A stretch of 64,000 nucleotides of DNA, from positions 310,001-374,000 of the forward strand of contig NZ_CP006764.1 of NCBI RefSeq assembly GCF_000767055.1, given 5' to 3'. The DNA is from Corynebacterium doosanense CAU 212 = DSM 45436 (GTDB taxonomy: Bacteria > Actinomycetota > Actinomycetes > Mycobacteriales > Mycobacteriaceae). The position numbers and the translations under genes were made by a program. A model generated the notes under the pieces. That model did not search any database, had not been told where the DNA came from, and was given only the letters and a program-made list of their open reading frames with translations. Below, piece by piece: positions 51,291 to 59,721 of this stretch; position 1 is the stretch's first letter; every line of letters starts with the position of its first letter.

Positions 51291-52883
51291 GTGGCATTCG
51301 ATTGGACGAGCTGGCGCTCCGCCCGCGACGCCGAGCACGCGGCAGGGCAGCGCACTGTGTGGCTCTTCGACAATCAGATGGTGCCGGTGTGCTCGCTCTC
51401 GGGGTTCCTCGAGGGGAGCTACGGCGACGCCTGCAACGCCGCCGGCGCACTGAATATCAAGTTGCCGGGTAATCACCCGGCGGTGCCGGAGATCCTCATG
51501 ATCGACCAGGCGACGACGGGCAACCCGAAAGCGCTTCTCGACCAGTGGTTCTGGATCGTCGTCGAGACGCCGAGCTACCGGGTGACCTACCGCCTCGCGG
51601 AGATAGAGCTGCTCCAGGAGGACGGTGCCGATTCGGTGGCCGTCCTCGGCGAGGGCTTGTGGGAGCACCTGCACCACATGCCGCTGTGGGCGTCCCCCAG
51701 CCTGCCGCTGGCAGCGCAGCTCAAGTACGCCGACGTCCAGGCGGGGGACTCTCTGCGAGTACTGAAGTCCTATCTTCACCGCAATCTCGCGCGCGAGTTT
51801 CAGCCCCTCATGCTCGCAGCCTGGGATCTCTGGTCACCGCTGACCTGGTCGGGGATCAACCCGAGCTCCTGGCCGCTCATGGTCAGCCCGATCCATGAAT
51901 CCACGACCACGGAGTGGACGGTTCTCGACTCCAGGTTCAACTCGGCGGGCGAGATGTTCTCGGCCACCCTGGACGCCGCGGGGCTGCTGCTCACCATCGA
52001 GCTGTGGCTCCCCGGCGACGAGCAACCTTTCCCCTCGCACGCCACCTTGTCGACGCCGACGATGATCCTCGACATCAAGCCCCGCGCCTTCGACACGTCA
52101 TCGACTGGCCGCATCGGCGATGTCATCCGGGGGATCAGGGCCACGATCACGGGCGACCAGACGACCAAGGCGCTGGTCCTCGACGACTCCTGGTTCACCG
52201 GGCAGAACCCCAATGCCTGGTGCGTGTGGTCGGCCGACCACATGAAGGGGATCACGCACCGCCTGGTGGTGAAGAAATCCACGGACTCCCGCGTCATCGT
52301 CGGTGGCCGCTCCCCGCAAATCGTCAACTCGCTCATCGCCGCGGCATCGTCGGCGATGTGGCAGGGCATCGGCGCCGGCATCGGCGCTGCCTTCCCGCCA
52401 CTCGCTCCGTTCGCGGCCGCCGCCGGCGCGTTCATCGGCCACATGCAGGGCGAGCTACTCAAGGACAAACTTTTCGCCTGGATCCAGTACCCGGCCTACG
52501 CACGAGGCCAGGCCCACGGCCCCTACCGCTACCGGGGCATCGTCAAGCCCGGTGACGGCTTCTCCCTCTCGTCGCTCCAGCAGGGCTTCACCGCACTACA
52601 GGAGACCCAGGGATCCGTCTCCACCGAATTCACCGTGGGAGATGGCCAGCCCTACGTCCTCGGCCGCGACTTCCGCACCGGAGACCAGGCGGCGGTGATC
52701 TCCCTCGGAATCATCTTCGCCACCTACGTGGAGTCCTGGACGGTGACGGTTCACCGGGGCGGCGACGACGTCGCCCTGGGGATGGGAGATCCGCGTCTGC
52801 GCGAGTCCCCGTCCCGCTCGCTCGACCGCTCACTCAAGGCCACGGCCGACGCCTTCGACCGCTTCAAGACTGCTATCCCCTAA
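51291..52883 (+). CDS. minor tail protein (gp37-like, Tal-type)
   Basis: 530 residues, GTG start three nt after the previous stop. N-terminal half matches the siphovirus gp37/ReqiPepy6-type tail protein (TVWLFDNQMVPVC, LEGSYGD). A Gly/Ala-rich membrane-like stretch lies near residues 340-385 (MWQGIGAGIGAAFPPLAPF), which could insert into the host membrane. Confidence 0.75.
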   Translation: MAFDWTSWRSARDAEHAAGQRTVWLFDNQMVPVCSLSGFLEGSYGDACNAAGALNIKLPGNHPAVPEILMIDQATTGNPKALLDQWFWIVVETPSYRVTYRLAEIELLQEDGADSVAVLGEGLWEHLHHMPLWASPSLPLAAQLKYADVQAGDSLRVLKSYLHRNLAREFQPLMLAAWDLWSPLTWSGINPSSWPLMVSPIHESTTTEWTVLDSRFNSAGEMFSATLDAAGLLLTIELWLPGDEQPFPSHATLSTPTMILDIKPRAFDTSSTGRIGDVIRGIRATITGDQTTKALVLDDSWFTGQNPNAWCVWSADHMKGITHRLVVKKSTDSRVIVGGRSPQIVNSLIAAASSAMWQGIGAGIGAAFPPLAPFAAAAGAFIGHMQGELLKDKLFAWIQYPAYARGQAHGPYRYRGIVKPGDGFSLSSLQQGFTALQETQGSVSTEFTVGDGQPYVLGRDFRTGDQAAVISLGIIFATYVESWTVTVHRGGDDVALGMGDPRLRESPSRSLDRSLKATADAFDRFKTAIP

Positions 52884-52892
52884 GGAGGGCCC

Positions 52893-53432
52893 GTGAACGC
52901 CCAGATCGATTTCATGTTCGAGCACCCCGCACCCGCGGGGAAGCACCCCTACATTCAGCTATTCCTCAACCCGCTCGGCATGAAGCTGGACAACGAGTTC
53001 ATGAACGACCTCTCCACCTTCATCTTCGATATGTGTGGGGCAAAGCTGCACGACGTCGAACCGCACACCGTGGAGTACTCGCGCGGCTGGGATGATCCTC
53101 GCAACGTCGATGAGATTGTCCCGGGCTCGGAGCTGACGAGCGTGTGGTCGCCCGATCTGCCGCCCGGGCTGACGCTCAATCCGAGGACGGGGGAGCTGCA
53201 GGGCGTGCTGCCCGCTGGCCCGTACACCTGGACGGTGCATGTCGGCCCGCAGGTGAAGTACGACTCACTCGGCGGATCCGGCTCCCCTCATGAGGAGGGC
53301 CGGTGGATCGGGGCCCTGGAGGATCGGGAGCGCGCTGTGCCTCAGCCGGTCGACGTCGCGGCGCTTACGCCTGCGCAGCGTGAGGCGCTGCTCGCCCAGC
53401 TGCAGCAGACCGGGACCGAGGAGGTGGGCTAG
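52893..53432 (+). CDS. minor tail protein with Ig-like domain
   Basis: 179 residues. N-terminal part unrecognised; middle LPPGLTLNPRTGELQGVLP is the He_PIG/Ig signature also seen in the tube protein. Preceded by AAGGAGGGCC. Ends one base before the next ATG. Confidence 0.65.
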   Translation: MNAQIDFMFEHPAPAGKHPYIQLFLNPLGMKLDNEFMNDLSTFIFDMCGAKLHDVEPHTVEYSRGWDDPRNVDEIVPGSELTSVWSPDLPPGLTLNPRTGELQGVLPAGPYTWTVHVGPQVKYDSLGGSGSPHEEGRWIGALEDRERAVPQPVDVAALTPAQREALLAQLQQTGTEEVG

Positions 53433-54179
53433 ATGGGTGTCTCGCCGGACCGATATACCCCTCGCTGGGATGGATCCCCGCAGGACCTCCGCGACTACGG
53501 CACCGCCGGCAACGACCTCGGATCCGGTCTAACCGCCGGATTCAACAACATTATCGGCGGGATTGGTGACGCGATCCGGGGCATCTTTTCCCCGGGTGGA
53601 ATCTTCGCCCCGGTGGGTGAGGCCATTAAGCCGATCCGCGACGGCCAGCTCGACCTGCTTGAGCGCACTGATTTGCTCGAAGGCATTCAGGGGTACTGCG
53701 CCGCGTACCTCACGGAAAACATCAACGTCGAGTGGTCGCGCGACAACTGGAGGGACATCAAGTACTCCGGACGCCTCGGCCCAGAGAAATCGATCAGCCT
53801 GGACCCCAGCTCGGGGCAGATGGTCCTCGGTGGCGGCGGACTATACACCGCCTATGCAAAGCTTCACGCTCGCCGGACAAGCTTCACCGGCGGCGACTAC
53901 GGCTACCTCATCGTCGAAGTGCTCCGGCCCGATTCGACCGTGTACTCCCGCAGCCACAGCGAATTCGTCATCCCCCGAGACCGCGAACAAACCCTCTTCA
54001 CTGCCTACCCATTCGTGGTCCCAGCAGAAGGCTACCGGGTGAAAGTCCGCGCCTACTCGGACAACTGGCGCTGGTGGCAAGGCGGCACCGAACGCAGCAC
54101 TCTGCACGTGATCCGACACTCCGCCGTCGCAGAAAACTCCGGCCAGCAAAACGTCCCAGACGAAACCCAACCAGGCTAA
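53433..54179 (+). CDS. minor tail protein
   Basis: 248 residues. Gly-rich segment NNIIGGIGDAIRGIFSPGG near residue 38, then a beta-rich C-terminal half (SFTGGDYGYLIVEVLRPD). Located between tail tip genes, so probably a receptor-binding or adapter component. Confidence 0.65.
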   Translation: MGVSPDRYTPRWDGSPQDLRDYGTAGNDLGSGLTAGFNNIIGGIGDAIRGIFSPGGIFAPVGEAIKPIRDGQLDLLERTDLLEGIQGYCAAYLTENINVEWSRDNWRDIKYSGRLGPEKSISLDPSSGQMVLGGGGLYTAYAKLHARRTSFTGGDYGYLIVEVLRPDSTVYSRSHSEFVIPRDREQTLFTAYPFVVPAEGYRVKVRAYSDNWRWWQGGTERSTLHVIRHSAVAENSGQQNVPDETQPG

Positions 54180-54191
54180 AAGGAGGCGACC

Positions 54192-55499
54192 ATGACAATC
54201 ATAAAAGGTCACCTGAAAGACGTGGCCGGCAAGAACTTCGAGGCCCAGGGCACCGCGCTGCTCCTCCAATCCCGAATCACCCGCCCCGCAGAAAACGGCG
54301 GCGGCGTCATCCTCCAGGAGATCCACCGCATCCCCCTGTACAACTCGGGAGGAAAATTCACCACACCCGCCCTCGACCCCGGCCCCATCCGCGTCGAAAT
54401 CGCTGGTGGCGTGTCGCACGGCACGCACTGGGACATCGACCTCCCCGCAGAGGGCACCCACGAGCTCGCCGACCTCATCGGCACCACCACCGAATGGACA
54501 CCCGTCGTCGTCGCCCGGGCCGAAGAAGCCGCGCGCCGGGCGGAGGCAGCGCGTGATGAGGCAGTCGAGGCTGAGAAGGCTGCGGTAGCGACGGCGACTA
54601 AGGCCGAAAAGAAAGTGGATCGCGCCGTCTCCGATGGTGCTGGTGTGATCCGCGAGGTGGTCAAGGCTGATGCTGACCGGGCTGAGGCAGGGCGCACCGG
54701 GGCCGAGGCGGCGGCTGCGTCGGCGAAGGCCTCGGCGTCTGCGGCGAATACGGCCACGGAGACGGTCACCTCGGCCGTCACCCGGGCGGAGCAGTACAAG
54801 AACACCGCCGCTGAGCAGGCTACCAACGCGGCGGGTAGTGCTTCGACGGCTAGCCAGAAGGCGGGTCTCGCCACGAGCGCGGCGAATACTGCCAGCCAGA
54901 AGGCAGCGGATGCAGCGGGCAGCGCGAGCGCCTCATCCGGTAGTGCTTCGACGGCTAGCCAGAAGGCGGATCTCGCCACGAGCGCGGCGAATACCGCGAG
55001 CACTAAGGCGGCAGATTCGGCGGCGTCGGCTGCGGCTGCTGCGGCGAGTGAGAAGAAGGCTGCGGATACGGCGGCGGCTGGCGTGGCAGATGCGACGACC
55101 ACTGCCAAGGGAAAGGTCAAGCTGGCGGGGGATCTCGCGGGTACGGCAGACGCGCCCACCGTCCCTGCGCTCGCGGGCAAGGCGAACACGGGGCACACGC
55201 ACCCCAGAGCCGATGTCACAGGTCTCACCTCCGAGTCAGTGACCCCCACCGCCAGCACGGTGGTCCTGCGGGACGGGGCGGGGCGCGCCCAGGTCGCAGC
55301 CCCGGCGGTAGACGCCGATGTGTCGACCAAGAAGTACGTCGACGACCAGGACAAGATCCTCAAAGCGCAGGTAGAAGATCGCTTCGTGATCTGGCCTTAC
55401 ACAGGCACGAAGCCCACGACTGCCCCTTCGGGTGCGGTGGTGGGGGATTACCTCTGGGGCATCACCACCGCCGAGCTCTCACGAATCACAGGGGTCTAA
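54192..55499 (+). CDS. tail fibre with Ala-rich coiled-coil shaft
   Basis: 435 residues. A folded N-terminus of about 110 residues (an attachment domain) precedes an Ala/Ser/Thr-rich coiled-coil shaft (about 115-300) with a duplicated 35-residue unit. A C-terminal part has NTGHTHPRADVTGL and STKKYVDDQ, the phage fibre knob/chaperone-free tip features. AGGAGG before the ATG. Host recognition. Confidence 0.85.
   Translation: MTIIKGHLKDVAGKNFEAQGTALLLQSRITRPAENGGGVILQEIHRIPLYNSGGKFTTPALDPGPIRVEIAGGVSHGTHWDIDLPAEGTHELADLIGTTTEWTPVVVARAEEAARRAEAARDEAVEAEKAAVATATKAEKKVDRAVSDGAGVIREVVKADADRAEAGRTGAEAAAASAKASASAANTATETVTSAVTRAEQYKNTAAEQATNAAGSASTASQKAGLATSAANTASQKAADAAGSASASSGSASTASQKADLATSAANTASTKAADSAASAAAAAASEKKAADTAAAGVADATTTAKGKVKLAGDLAGTADAPTVPALAGKANTGHTHPRADVTGLTSESVTPTASTVVLRDGAGRAQVAAPAVDADVSTKKYVDDQDKILKAQVEDRFVIWPYTGTKPTTAPSGAVVGDYLWGITTAELSRITGV
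54834..54889 (+). repeat. fibre shaft repeat, copy 1
   Basis: 56 bp repeated at 54939-54994 with one or two differences; spacing 105 bp, equal to 35 codons, so fibre length could vary by recombination. Confidence 0.8.
54939..54994 (+). repeat. fibre shaft repeat, copy 2
   Basis: Second copy of the 54834-54889 repeat. Confidence 0.8.
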
Positions 55500-55560
55500 A
55501 CGTGACATCCAGCACCAGCGACCCAAATTCATCGACGCAGCGCACCAAGGAGAAAAAGAC

Positions 55561-56157
55561 ATGACCATTCGGGACGATATTCAAAAACTCTCGGAGATTG
55601 ACTTCGTCGATCTGCGAGGGTGGATGGTGAACACCGAGACTGAGAGGCGCGCCAACGCCCCCGCTTTGGACGTTGCCCGGGCGGGGGTCATCGAGGATAT
55701 GCGCAAGGCGGGCACGATCCCCGACCCCGCGCCGGAGGTGAAGGTCACCGACAAGACCAAGGTGACCGACTTCGCGGAGTGGGTCAACCCCGGCACGGAT
55801 CACGCGAAGATGTATCTGTTCAGCAAGAAGGTGCGCAAGAACGGCAAGGTGTGGGAGTCGCAGGTGCGTGGCCTGAACTCCTGGGAGCCGGGAGCACCGG
55901 GGATCGACGACCGCTATTGGAAGGACGTAACGGCGCAGGTCATCACCCCACCCGCCCCGCCCGCCGACACAGCCACCCCAGCAGCACCCACCCTCGATGG
56001 CACGCAGGCGCGCCCGTTCCCGTTCGCCGCGGGGCTCGCGCTCACGGTGGGCCAGTACGTCACCGACAAGGGCATCACGTACCGGGTGCTCCAGGCGCAC
56101 ACCTCGGCTGCGCACTGGCCGCCTGCCGCCGCAGTATCCATGTTCCAGAAGATCTAG
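55561..56157 (+). CDS. tail-associated protein with carbohydrate-binding-like C-terminus
   Basis: 198 residues from ATG 55561 after AAGGAG. N-terminal half unrecognised and charged. C-terminal 50 residues, after a Pro-rich linker, read VGQYVTDKGITYRVLQAHTS then HWPP, the pattern of CBM5/12 chitin-binding-like modules. Likely binds cell-wall glycan during adsorption. Confidence 0.7.
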   Translation: MTIRDDIQKLSEIDFVDLRGWMVNTETERRANAPALDVARAGVIEDMRKAGTIPDPAPEVKVTDKTKVTDFAEWVNPGTDHAKMYLFSKKVRKNGKVWESQVRGLNSWEPGAPGIDDRYWKDVTAQVITPPAPPADTATPAAPTLDGTQARPFPFAAGLALTVGQYVTDKGITYRVLQAHTSAAHWPPAAAVSMFQKI

Positions 56158-56166
56158 GAGACCCGC

Positions 56167-56466
56167 ATGGCGTTCACCACACAACTCATCGGCACCATCG
56201 GCGGCGGCGGGGGGGCGTCCTGGGCGGGGCGTTTCACCGGAAAGGGAACCGTATCGCGCACTGTCGGTAGGGAAGGGAAGAACTACGTCCTAATAAATCG
56301 CGGCGGGACTTTTACGGCCAACGGGTCGGCGGTGGACGGCGGGGCCACGGCGAACAGCCCGTATGACGTCCCCAGCATCGCCACGGGTCCAGTCACGATC
56401 ACCTTCACAGGGGCGACCACAACCAGCGCGGGCTCGATCTACGTCACCGAAGTCGACCCGGTCTAG
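56167..56466 (+). CDS. small tail protein
   Basis: 99 residues, Gly/Thr/Ser-rich beta protein with an AGGAG site. Unrecognised; position suggests a fibre tip accessory. Its stop shares a CTAG with the convergent zinc-ribbon gene. Confidence 0.55.
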   Translation: MAFTTQLIGTIGGGGGASWAGRFTGKGTVSRTVGREGKNYVLINRGGTFTANGSAVDGGATANSPYDVPSIATGPVTITFTGATTTSAGSIYVTEVDPV

Positions 56467-56651
56467 ACCGCGGGGTGGTCCACGTGCTCGGGGTGCTGCA
56501 TGACCCCGCACGCGGCGCACTCCCACGTCCTGCCGCCCATGCCGCCCGACCGTGGGGATGATGCCCACCCCGGGCGCACCGACCCCGCACCCGTCCACGA
56601 CACACCACACGCCGGACACCGATCCGGCACCACCTCACACCACTCGCTCAT
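56463..56651 (-). CDS. small zinc-ribbon protein, opposite strand
   Basis: 62 residues with two CxxC pairs (RCPACGV and ECAACGV), a clean zinc ribbon, and a C-terminal HPEHVDH. AGGA about 10 nt before the ATG. It opposes the late operon between tail and lysis genes. Function unknown; probably nucleic-acid or protein binding. Confidence 0.6.
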   Translation of the reverse strand: MSEWCEVVPDRCPACGVSWTGAGSVRPGWASSPRSGGMGGRTWECAACGVMQHPEHVDHPAV

Positions 56652-56726
56652 ACGAGCGAATCCTAGCCCCCGTCATCCGGCGCGGGGCCATTCTCATGCC
56701 CACACACCGGGCAGAAAGGCACCACC

Positions 56727-57593
56727 ATGGCAAACGCATTCACCGCCGACATCGACCTCCTCACCGCAAACGACGACGGCCTCGCCCCCGCTGGCCGCAA
56801 CATCTTCACCTTCCACACCTTCGAAGGCCAGGATCTCTCCGCTGAGGCCATGGCCCGCTATCAGCTCAGCCCGGCCGCCGGCGGCTCGTATCACGGCGTC
56901 ATCGATGCCGAAGGCCGTACGGCCCGCGAGAACGATGACGAATACATCCCCTGGGCCGCCATGTTCACCGGCAACCGCGCCGGGTGGCACTGGTCGCTGG
57001 CTGGCCGAGCATCCTTCACCCGCGAGCAGTGGCTCGCCCGCCCGAAGCAGATGGAGAAGTGCGCGATCGTCCTCGCCGCCTACGCCAAGGAGAAGGGAAT
57101 TCCCACGGTCAAGCGAAGCCACGTCGAGGTGCGCGCCCGTCAGGGCGGCGTCTGTGGCCACGACGACATCTCAAAGGCGTGGCAGGAATCCGATCACACG
57201 GACCCGGGCGTGAATTTCCCCTACGACGTGGTCATCGCCCGGGCGAACGAGATCCTGTCCGGCGGCACCGCCCCGACCCCTGCGCCGGAGCGGCCGCAGC
57301 CCGCCGGTGAGTTCACCGGCAACAAATACCCGTCCTACCTCGACGGGCGCGAACTGCGGTTCTCGGAGTACCTCCGCTTCGTGGACTACAAGATCACTCG
57401 CCTCTATGAGGCAGAGTTCGGTACGGGCGCTGACCTTGGGATCAAGGACGGAACGTTCTCTGCGGCGTCGGTGGGCGAGCAGTACCCGTCCTACGTCGAC
57501 GCCTCCAAGAGCTTCACCCTTGACCAGTACCTCCGCCTGATCGACATCAAGGCCACCCGGCTCTACGAGAAGCAGGAGACCGCCAATGCCTAA
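56727..57593 (+). CDS. endolysin, N-acetylmuramoyl-L-alanine amidase
   Basis: 288 residues. Amidase_2/PGRP fold with zinc His in FTFHTFEG, HWSLAG, and late GHDDIS/DHTDPGVNFP. After a Pro-rich linker come two tandem cell-wall-binding units, each opening with YPSY and containing EYLRFVDYKITRLYE or QYLRLIDIKATRLYE. Cleaves the glycan-peptide bond at lysis. Its last codons overlap the holin start. Confidence 0.88.
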   Translation: MANAFTADIDLLTANDDGLAPAGRNIFTFHTFEGQDLSAEAMARYQLSPAAGGSYHGVIDAEGRTARENDDEYIPWAAMFTGNRAGWHWSLAGRASFTREQWLARPKQMEKCAIVLAAYAKEKGIPTVKRSHVEVRARQGGVCGHDDISKAWQESDHTDPGVNFPYDVVIARANEILSGGTAPTPAPERPQPAGEFTGNKYPSYLDGRELRFSEYLRFVDYKITRLYEAEFGTGADLGIKDGTFSAASVGEQYPSYVDASKSFTLDQYLRLIDIKATRLYEKQETANA

Positions 57594-57813
57594 CCGCGAT
57601 TTCACCCCGGACACCCGCAAGCGCATCTATGACACCCTGACTCTGCTCGCCGGCATTGTCGTCCCCATCGCAGCGATTTGGGGAGTGACCGTCGATGCGG
57701 AGCTCGTCGCAGCGGTCGTGGCCGTATCTGGCTCGATCCTCGCAGCGGTCGGCAACTGCCTCGCGCGCCGCAACGTCGACAACTACGTCGGCGAGCACCG
57801 GGCAGAGGGGTAG
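57586..57813 (+). CDS. holin
   Basis: 75 residues with two hydrophobic helices (residues about 19-36 and 41-58) and a charged C-terminus, r1t-type holin size and topology. Directly after endolysin, overlapping by 8 bp. Makes the membrane lesion that releases or activates the endolysin. Confidence 0.82.
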   Translation: MPNRDFTPDTRKRIYDTLTLLAGIVVPIAAIWGVTVDAELVAAVVAVSGSILAAVGNCLARRNVDNYVGEHRAEG

Positions 57814-57816
57814 GCC

Positions 57817-58290
57817 GTGCCCATCGACCATCTCCCCGCCCGGGCGCAGCCCCTGGCCCGTAGGATCCGGGCATTCATGCTGACCGACGGCATGCTCATG
57901 CTCCTCATCGGCGTCGCACTCCTCTCTCGAGGCTGGGTGAGCCACCGGTACCACACTGACCTCACCATCGTCCCTCACCCCGCAGACCTGCTCCTGCCCA
58001 CGTGGGGATGGTCCTACGCTTGGCTGGTCCTCGCGCTCGCCAACATCATCCTGGCCCGGTGGCATGATTCCAGGGCCGCAGCCATCGCGCTTAGCCTGGC
58101 AGCCACCAGCATCCTCTTCTGGGGACTCGGTTACCTAGTCTTCACACCCGAGCAATTCTTCTTCCGCGGTGTCATCTACGTCGCTTTCGCATTCACTATC
58201 ACCTGGTCGACCTGGCGCGGTCGGCGCGGGCAGGTCACCATCAGGGAGGTAGCCCATGACCGTCACGACACTCGCAACGGCGACGAATAG
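57817..58290 (+). CDS. polytopic membrane protein of the lysis cassette
   Basis: 157 residues from GTG 57817, four helices, basic C-terminal tail. No family recognised. Its position makes it a second holin/antiholin or a spanin-like partner candidate. Confidence 0.6.
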   Translation: MPIDHLPARAQPLARRIRAFMLTDGMLMLLIGVALLSRGWVSHRYHTDLTIVPHPADLLLPTWGWSYAWLVLALANIILARWHDSRAAAIALSLAATSILFWGLGYLVFTPEQFFFRGVIYVAFAFTITWSTWRGRRGQVTIREVAHDRHDTRNGDE

Positions 58291-58636
58291 CGGGGCCACG
58301 ATGGACGGATGGCAGGGCGTCATCATCGCATTCATTACCGCCTATTTCGGCTACCTCACCGTGAAGGGCAAGCGGCAGGCGGACGCGGACAAAGTCCCCG
58401 CCGACGCCGCGCAGGTTTCCGCAGACTTCCGTGAGCTCGCCGAGATGAGCGGAAAGATCATCGAAGAGTTGCGGCACCAGGTCGGGGAAGTCAAGGGCGA
58501 GCTTGCGAGTCTCCGGTCCGAGTTCGGCACTCTGGAAATCAAGTACAGGGGCTCCCTCCGATCGCTGCGCGAGTACCGGCGCGAGCACCCCACTACCGTC
58601 GTCGTCATCGACCCCGAAGTCCTCCGCGACCTCTAG
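58256..58636 (+). CDS. DUF2746-like membrane protein of the lysis cassette
   Basis: 126 residues overlapping the previous gene by 35 bp. One membrane helix near residues 18-36 (WQGVIIAFITAYFGYL), then a cytoplasmic or outer coiled coil (VGEVKGELASLRSEFG). This helix-plus-coil layout is common at the end of actinophage lysis cassettes. Last gene of the late operon. Confidence 0.65.
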   Translation: MTVTTLATATNSGATMDGWQGVIIAFITAYFGYLTVKGKRQADADKVPADAAQVSADFRELAEMSGKIIEELRHQVGEVKGELASLRSEFGTLEIKYRGSLRSLREYRREHPTTVVVIDPEVLRDL

Positions 58637-58642
58637 CCCCAT

Positions 58643-58683
58643 GCCCCCACCTTGGCCGCCGCGCCGGGTGGGGGCTCTTTCTC
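58643..58683 (+). terminator. late operon terminator
   Basis: Perfect 9-bp stem GCCCCCACC/GGTGGGGGC followed by TCTTTCTC. Confidence 0.78.
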
Positions 58684-58724
58684 GTTCTGAGCCCTGGACT
58701 TTATGCAAGACCAAGCCGAACGCA

Positions 58725-58754
58725 GGTGCCCCATCCCGAGCGGGATGGGGCACC
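58725..58754. repeat. perfect 13-bp inverted repeat
   Basis: GGTGCCCCATCCC, loop GAGC, GGGATGGGGCACC. No adjacent T-run on either strand. It lies downstream of the leftward toxin-antitoxin candidate. May act as a transcript-end stabiliser, a second terminator without U-tract, or a protein site. Confidence 0.6.
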
Positions 58755-58772
58755 GAAAGCTGTTCTCAGAGT

Positions 58773-59096
58773 CTAGTAAGTAATTGCCGGGCGCTTGGGG
58801 GAATTCTGCACCCACTCATCGACGCATTCTACGTCGGGAATGAACTGGGGAACGGTAGAGGACCGCGATTCGATGACCTCCATCTGATCCACTTCCAGCC
58901 CGACAAGCTCCGCCAGTCCCAGCACAAACATAAACGCCTTCCGATGGGAGTCGGCATCTACGTCGAGGAGGATGGTGGGGCGATCAGGGTCTTCCATAAG
59001 GGCACTGCCGGGGACGATATCGAGAATGCGGACGAGGGCGGTCCAGTCGTCATTGACAACAGGGGGCGTAGTTACTTCCAGAGTGAAGTTCTTCAT
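58773..59096 (-). CDS. putative antitoxin partner of HicA-like protein
   Basis: 107 residues from ATG 59096, six nt after AGGTG. Starts with a beta strand (FTLEVTTPP), then DRPTILLDVDADSHRKAF and a helix LVLGLAELVG and a last strand. This alpha/beta layout resembles the small partners that follow HicA-like genes in actinobacteria (recalled, not searched). It is 25 nt after the toxin-like gene and read with it. Confidence 0.55.
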   Translation of the reverse strand: MKNFTLEVTTPPVVNDDWTALVRILDIVPGSALMEDPDRPTILLDVDADSHRKAFMFVLGLAELVGLEVDQMEVIESRSSTVPQFIPDVECVDEWVQNSPKRPAITY

Positions 59097-59121
59097 GATG
59101 GTCACCTACTTTCAATGCTCG

Positions 59122-59379
59122 TCATCCTATGTCATCAAAGCTGACGTTCGCACCCTGACGCCTGAGGAGGGAAACCGAGTTTCTGTCGCCCCTGGCGTCT
59201 GACGGGGTCGATGAAAACTTGACTGGACGTGCGCGTTTTCCATCTAGGCCTACGGCCCCTTCGGGGGGATTGAAGCGGGGGTGGTTGTCCTTGGTGGGGG
59301 CATACGTCCAACCTTGCACCGCGAGCTTCTTCGCGAGCTTGCGTAATCGTTTGGGGGGCAGATTCATCGTGTTGCGCAT
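59122..59379 (-). CDS. HicA-like toxin candidate
   Basis: 85 residues from ATG 59379. LRKLAKKLAVQGW and DNHPRFNPPEG followed by PVKFSSTPSDARGDRNSV and LLRRQG match the HicA dsRNA-binding-like fold: a conserved Gly-Trp, a catalytic-type His after Asp-Asn, and the actinobacterial S-T-P-S-D-x-R block. HicA proteins are mRNA interferases. It lies at the prophage's right end, outside the late operon, as a lysogenic accessory gene would. Confidence 0.6.
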   Translation of the reverse strand: MRNTMNLPPKRLRKLAKKLAVQGWTYAPTKDNHPRFNPPEGAVGLDGKRARPVKFSSTPSDARGDRNSVSLLRRQGANVSFDDIG

Positions 59380-59382
59380 CAC

Positions 59383-59721
59383 CGATCGATTTGGACAATT
59401 TGGTAGGGGGGATTCTAGCTGACGAGTTTTTGGCGTAAGAATTAATAGTGTTGGTGATTTCGCGCTGAAACTATTACCGAGTTGCGCAGGGTGCGATCAC
59501 TTCCAAGGCGAGTGGCTTCCCTGCGGCCGGGGTGCAGACATTTTCACGCCCCGGGCCAGGCGGGGCTAGACCGCGGGGTTCCACCACACGTCACCCGACA
59601 CCCCGCGCTGCGTCCAGCTCGGCTGCCATGCCGGGCATTTCGCAGTTACGAGGTTCGGGGCCCCATTCGGAACCAGGACGGAACGGCGCGGCATAAACGG
59701 CAGGTCAACCGGCATTCCGCG
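59383..59721. other. prophage right-end non-coding region
   Basis: About 340 bp without a credible gene. It holds a likely leftward -10 (TAGAAT on the minus strand, 59417-59412) for the toxin-antitoxin pair, a 7-bp inverted repeat (TAATAGT/ACTATTA around 59445-59476), and CGGAAC repeats at 59668 and 59679. It is the phage attachment arm. Confidence 0.5.
59668..59684 (+). promoter_or_regulatory. candidate integrase arm-type sites (attR arm)
   Basis: CGGAAC at 59668-59673 and 59679-59684, 11 bp apart, same orientation and spacing as the three copies in the attL arm. 38 bp from the attR core. Confidence 0.55.

Noticed and set aside
54209..55363. 384-residue Ala-rich leftward frame over the tail fibre gene
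   Set aside because: Mirror of the Ala/Ser repeat shaft; no start signal.
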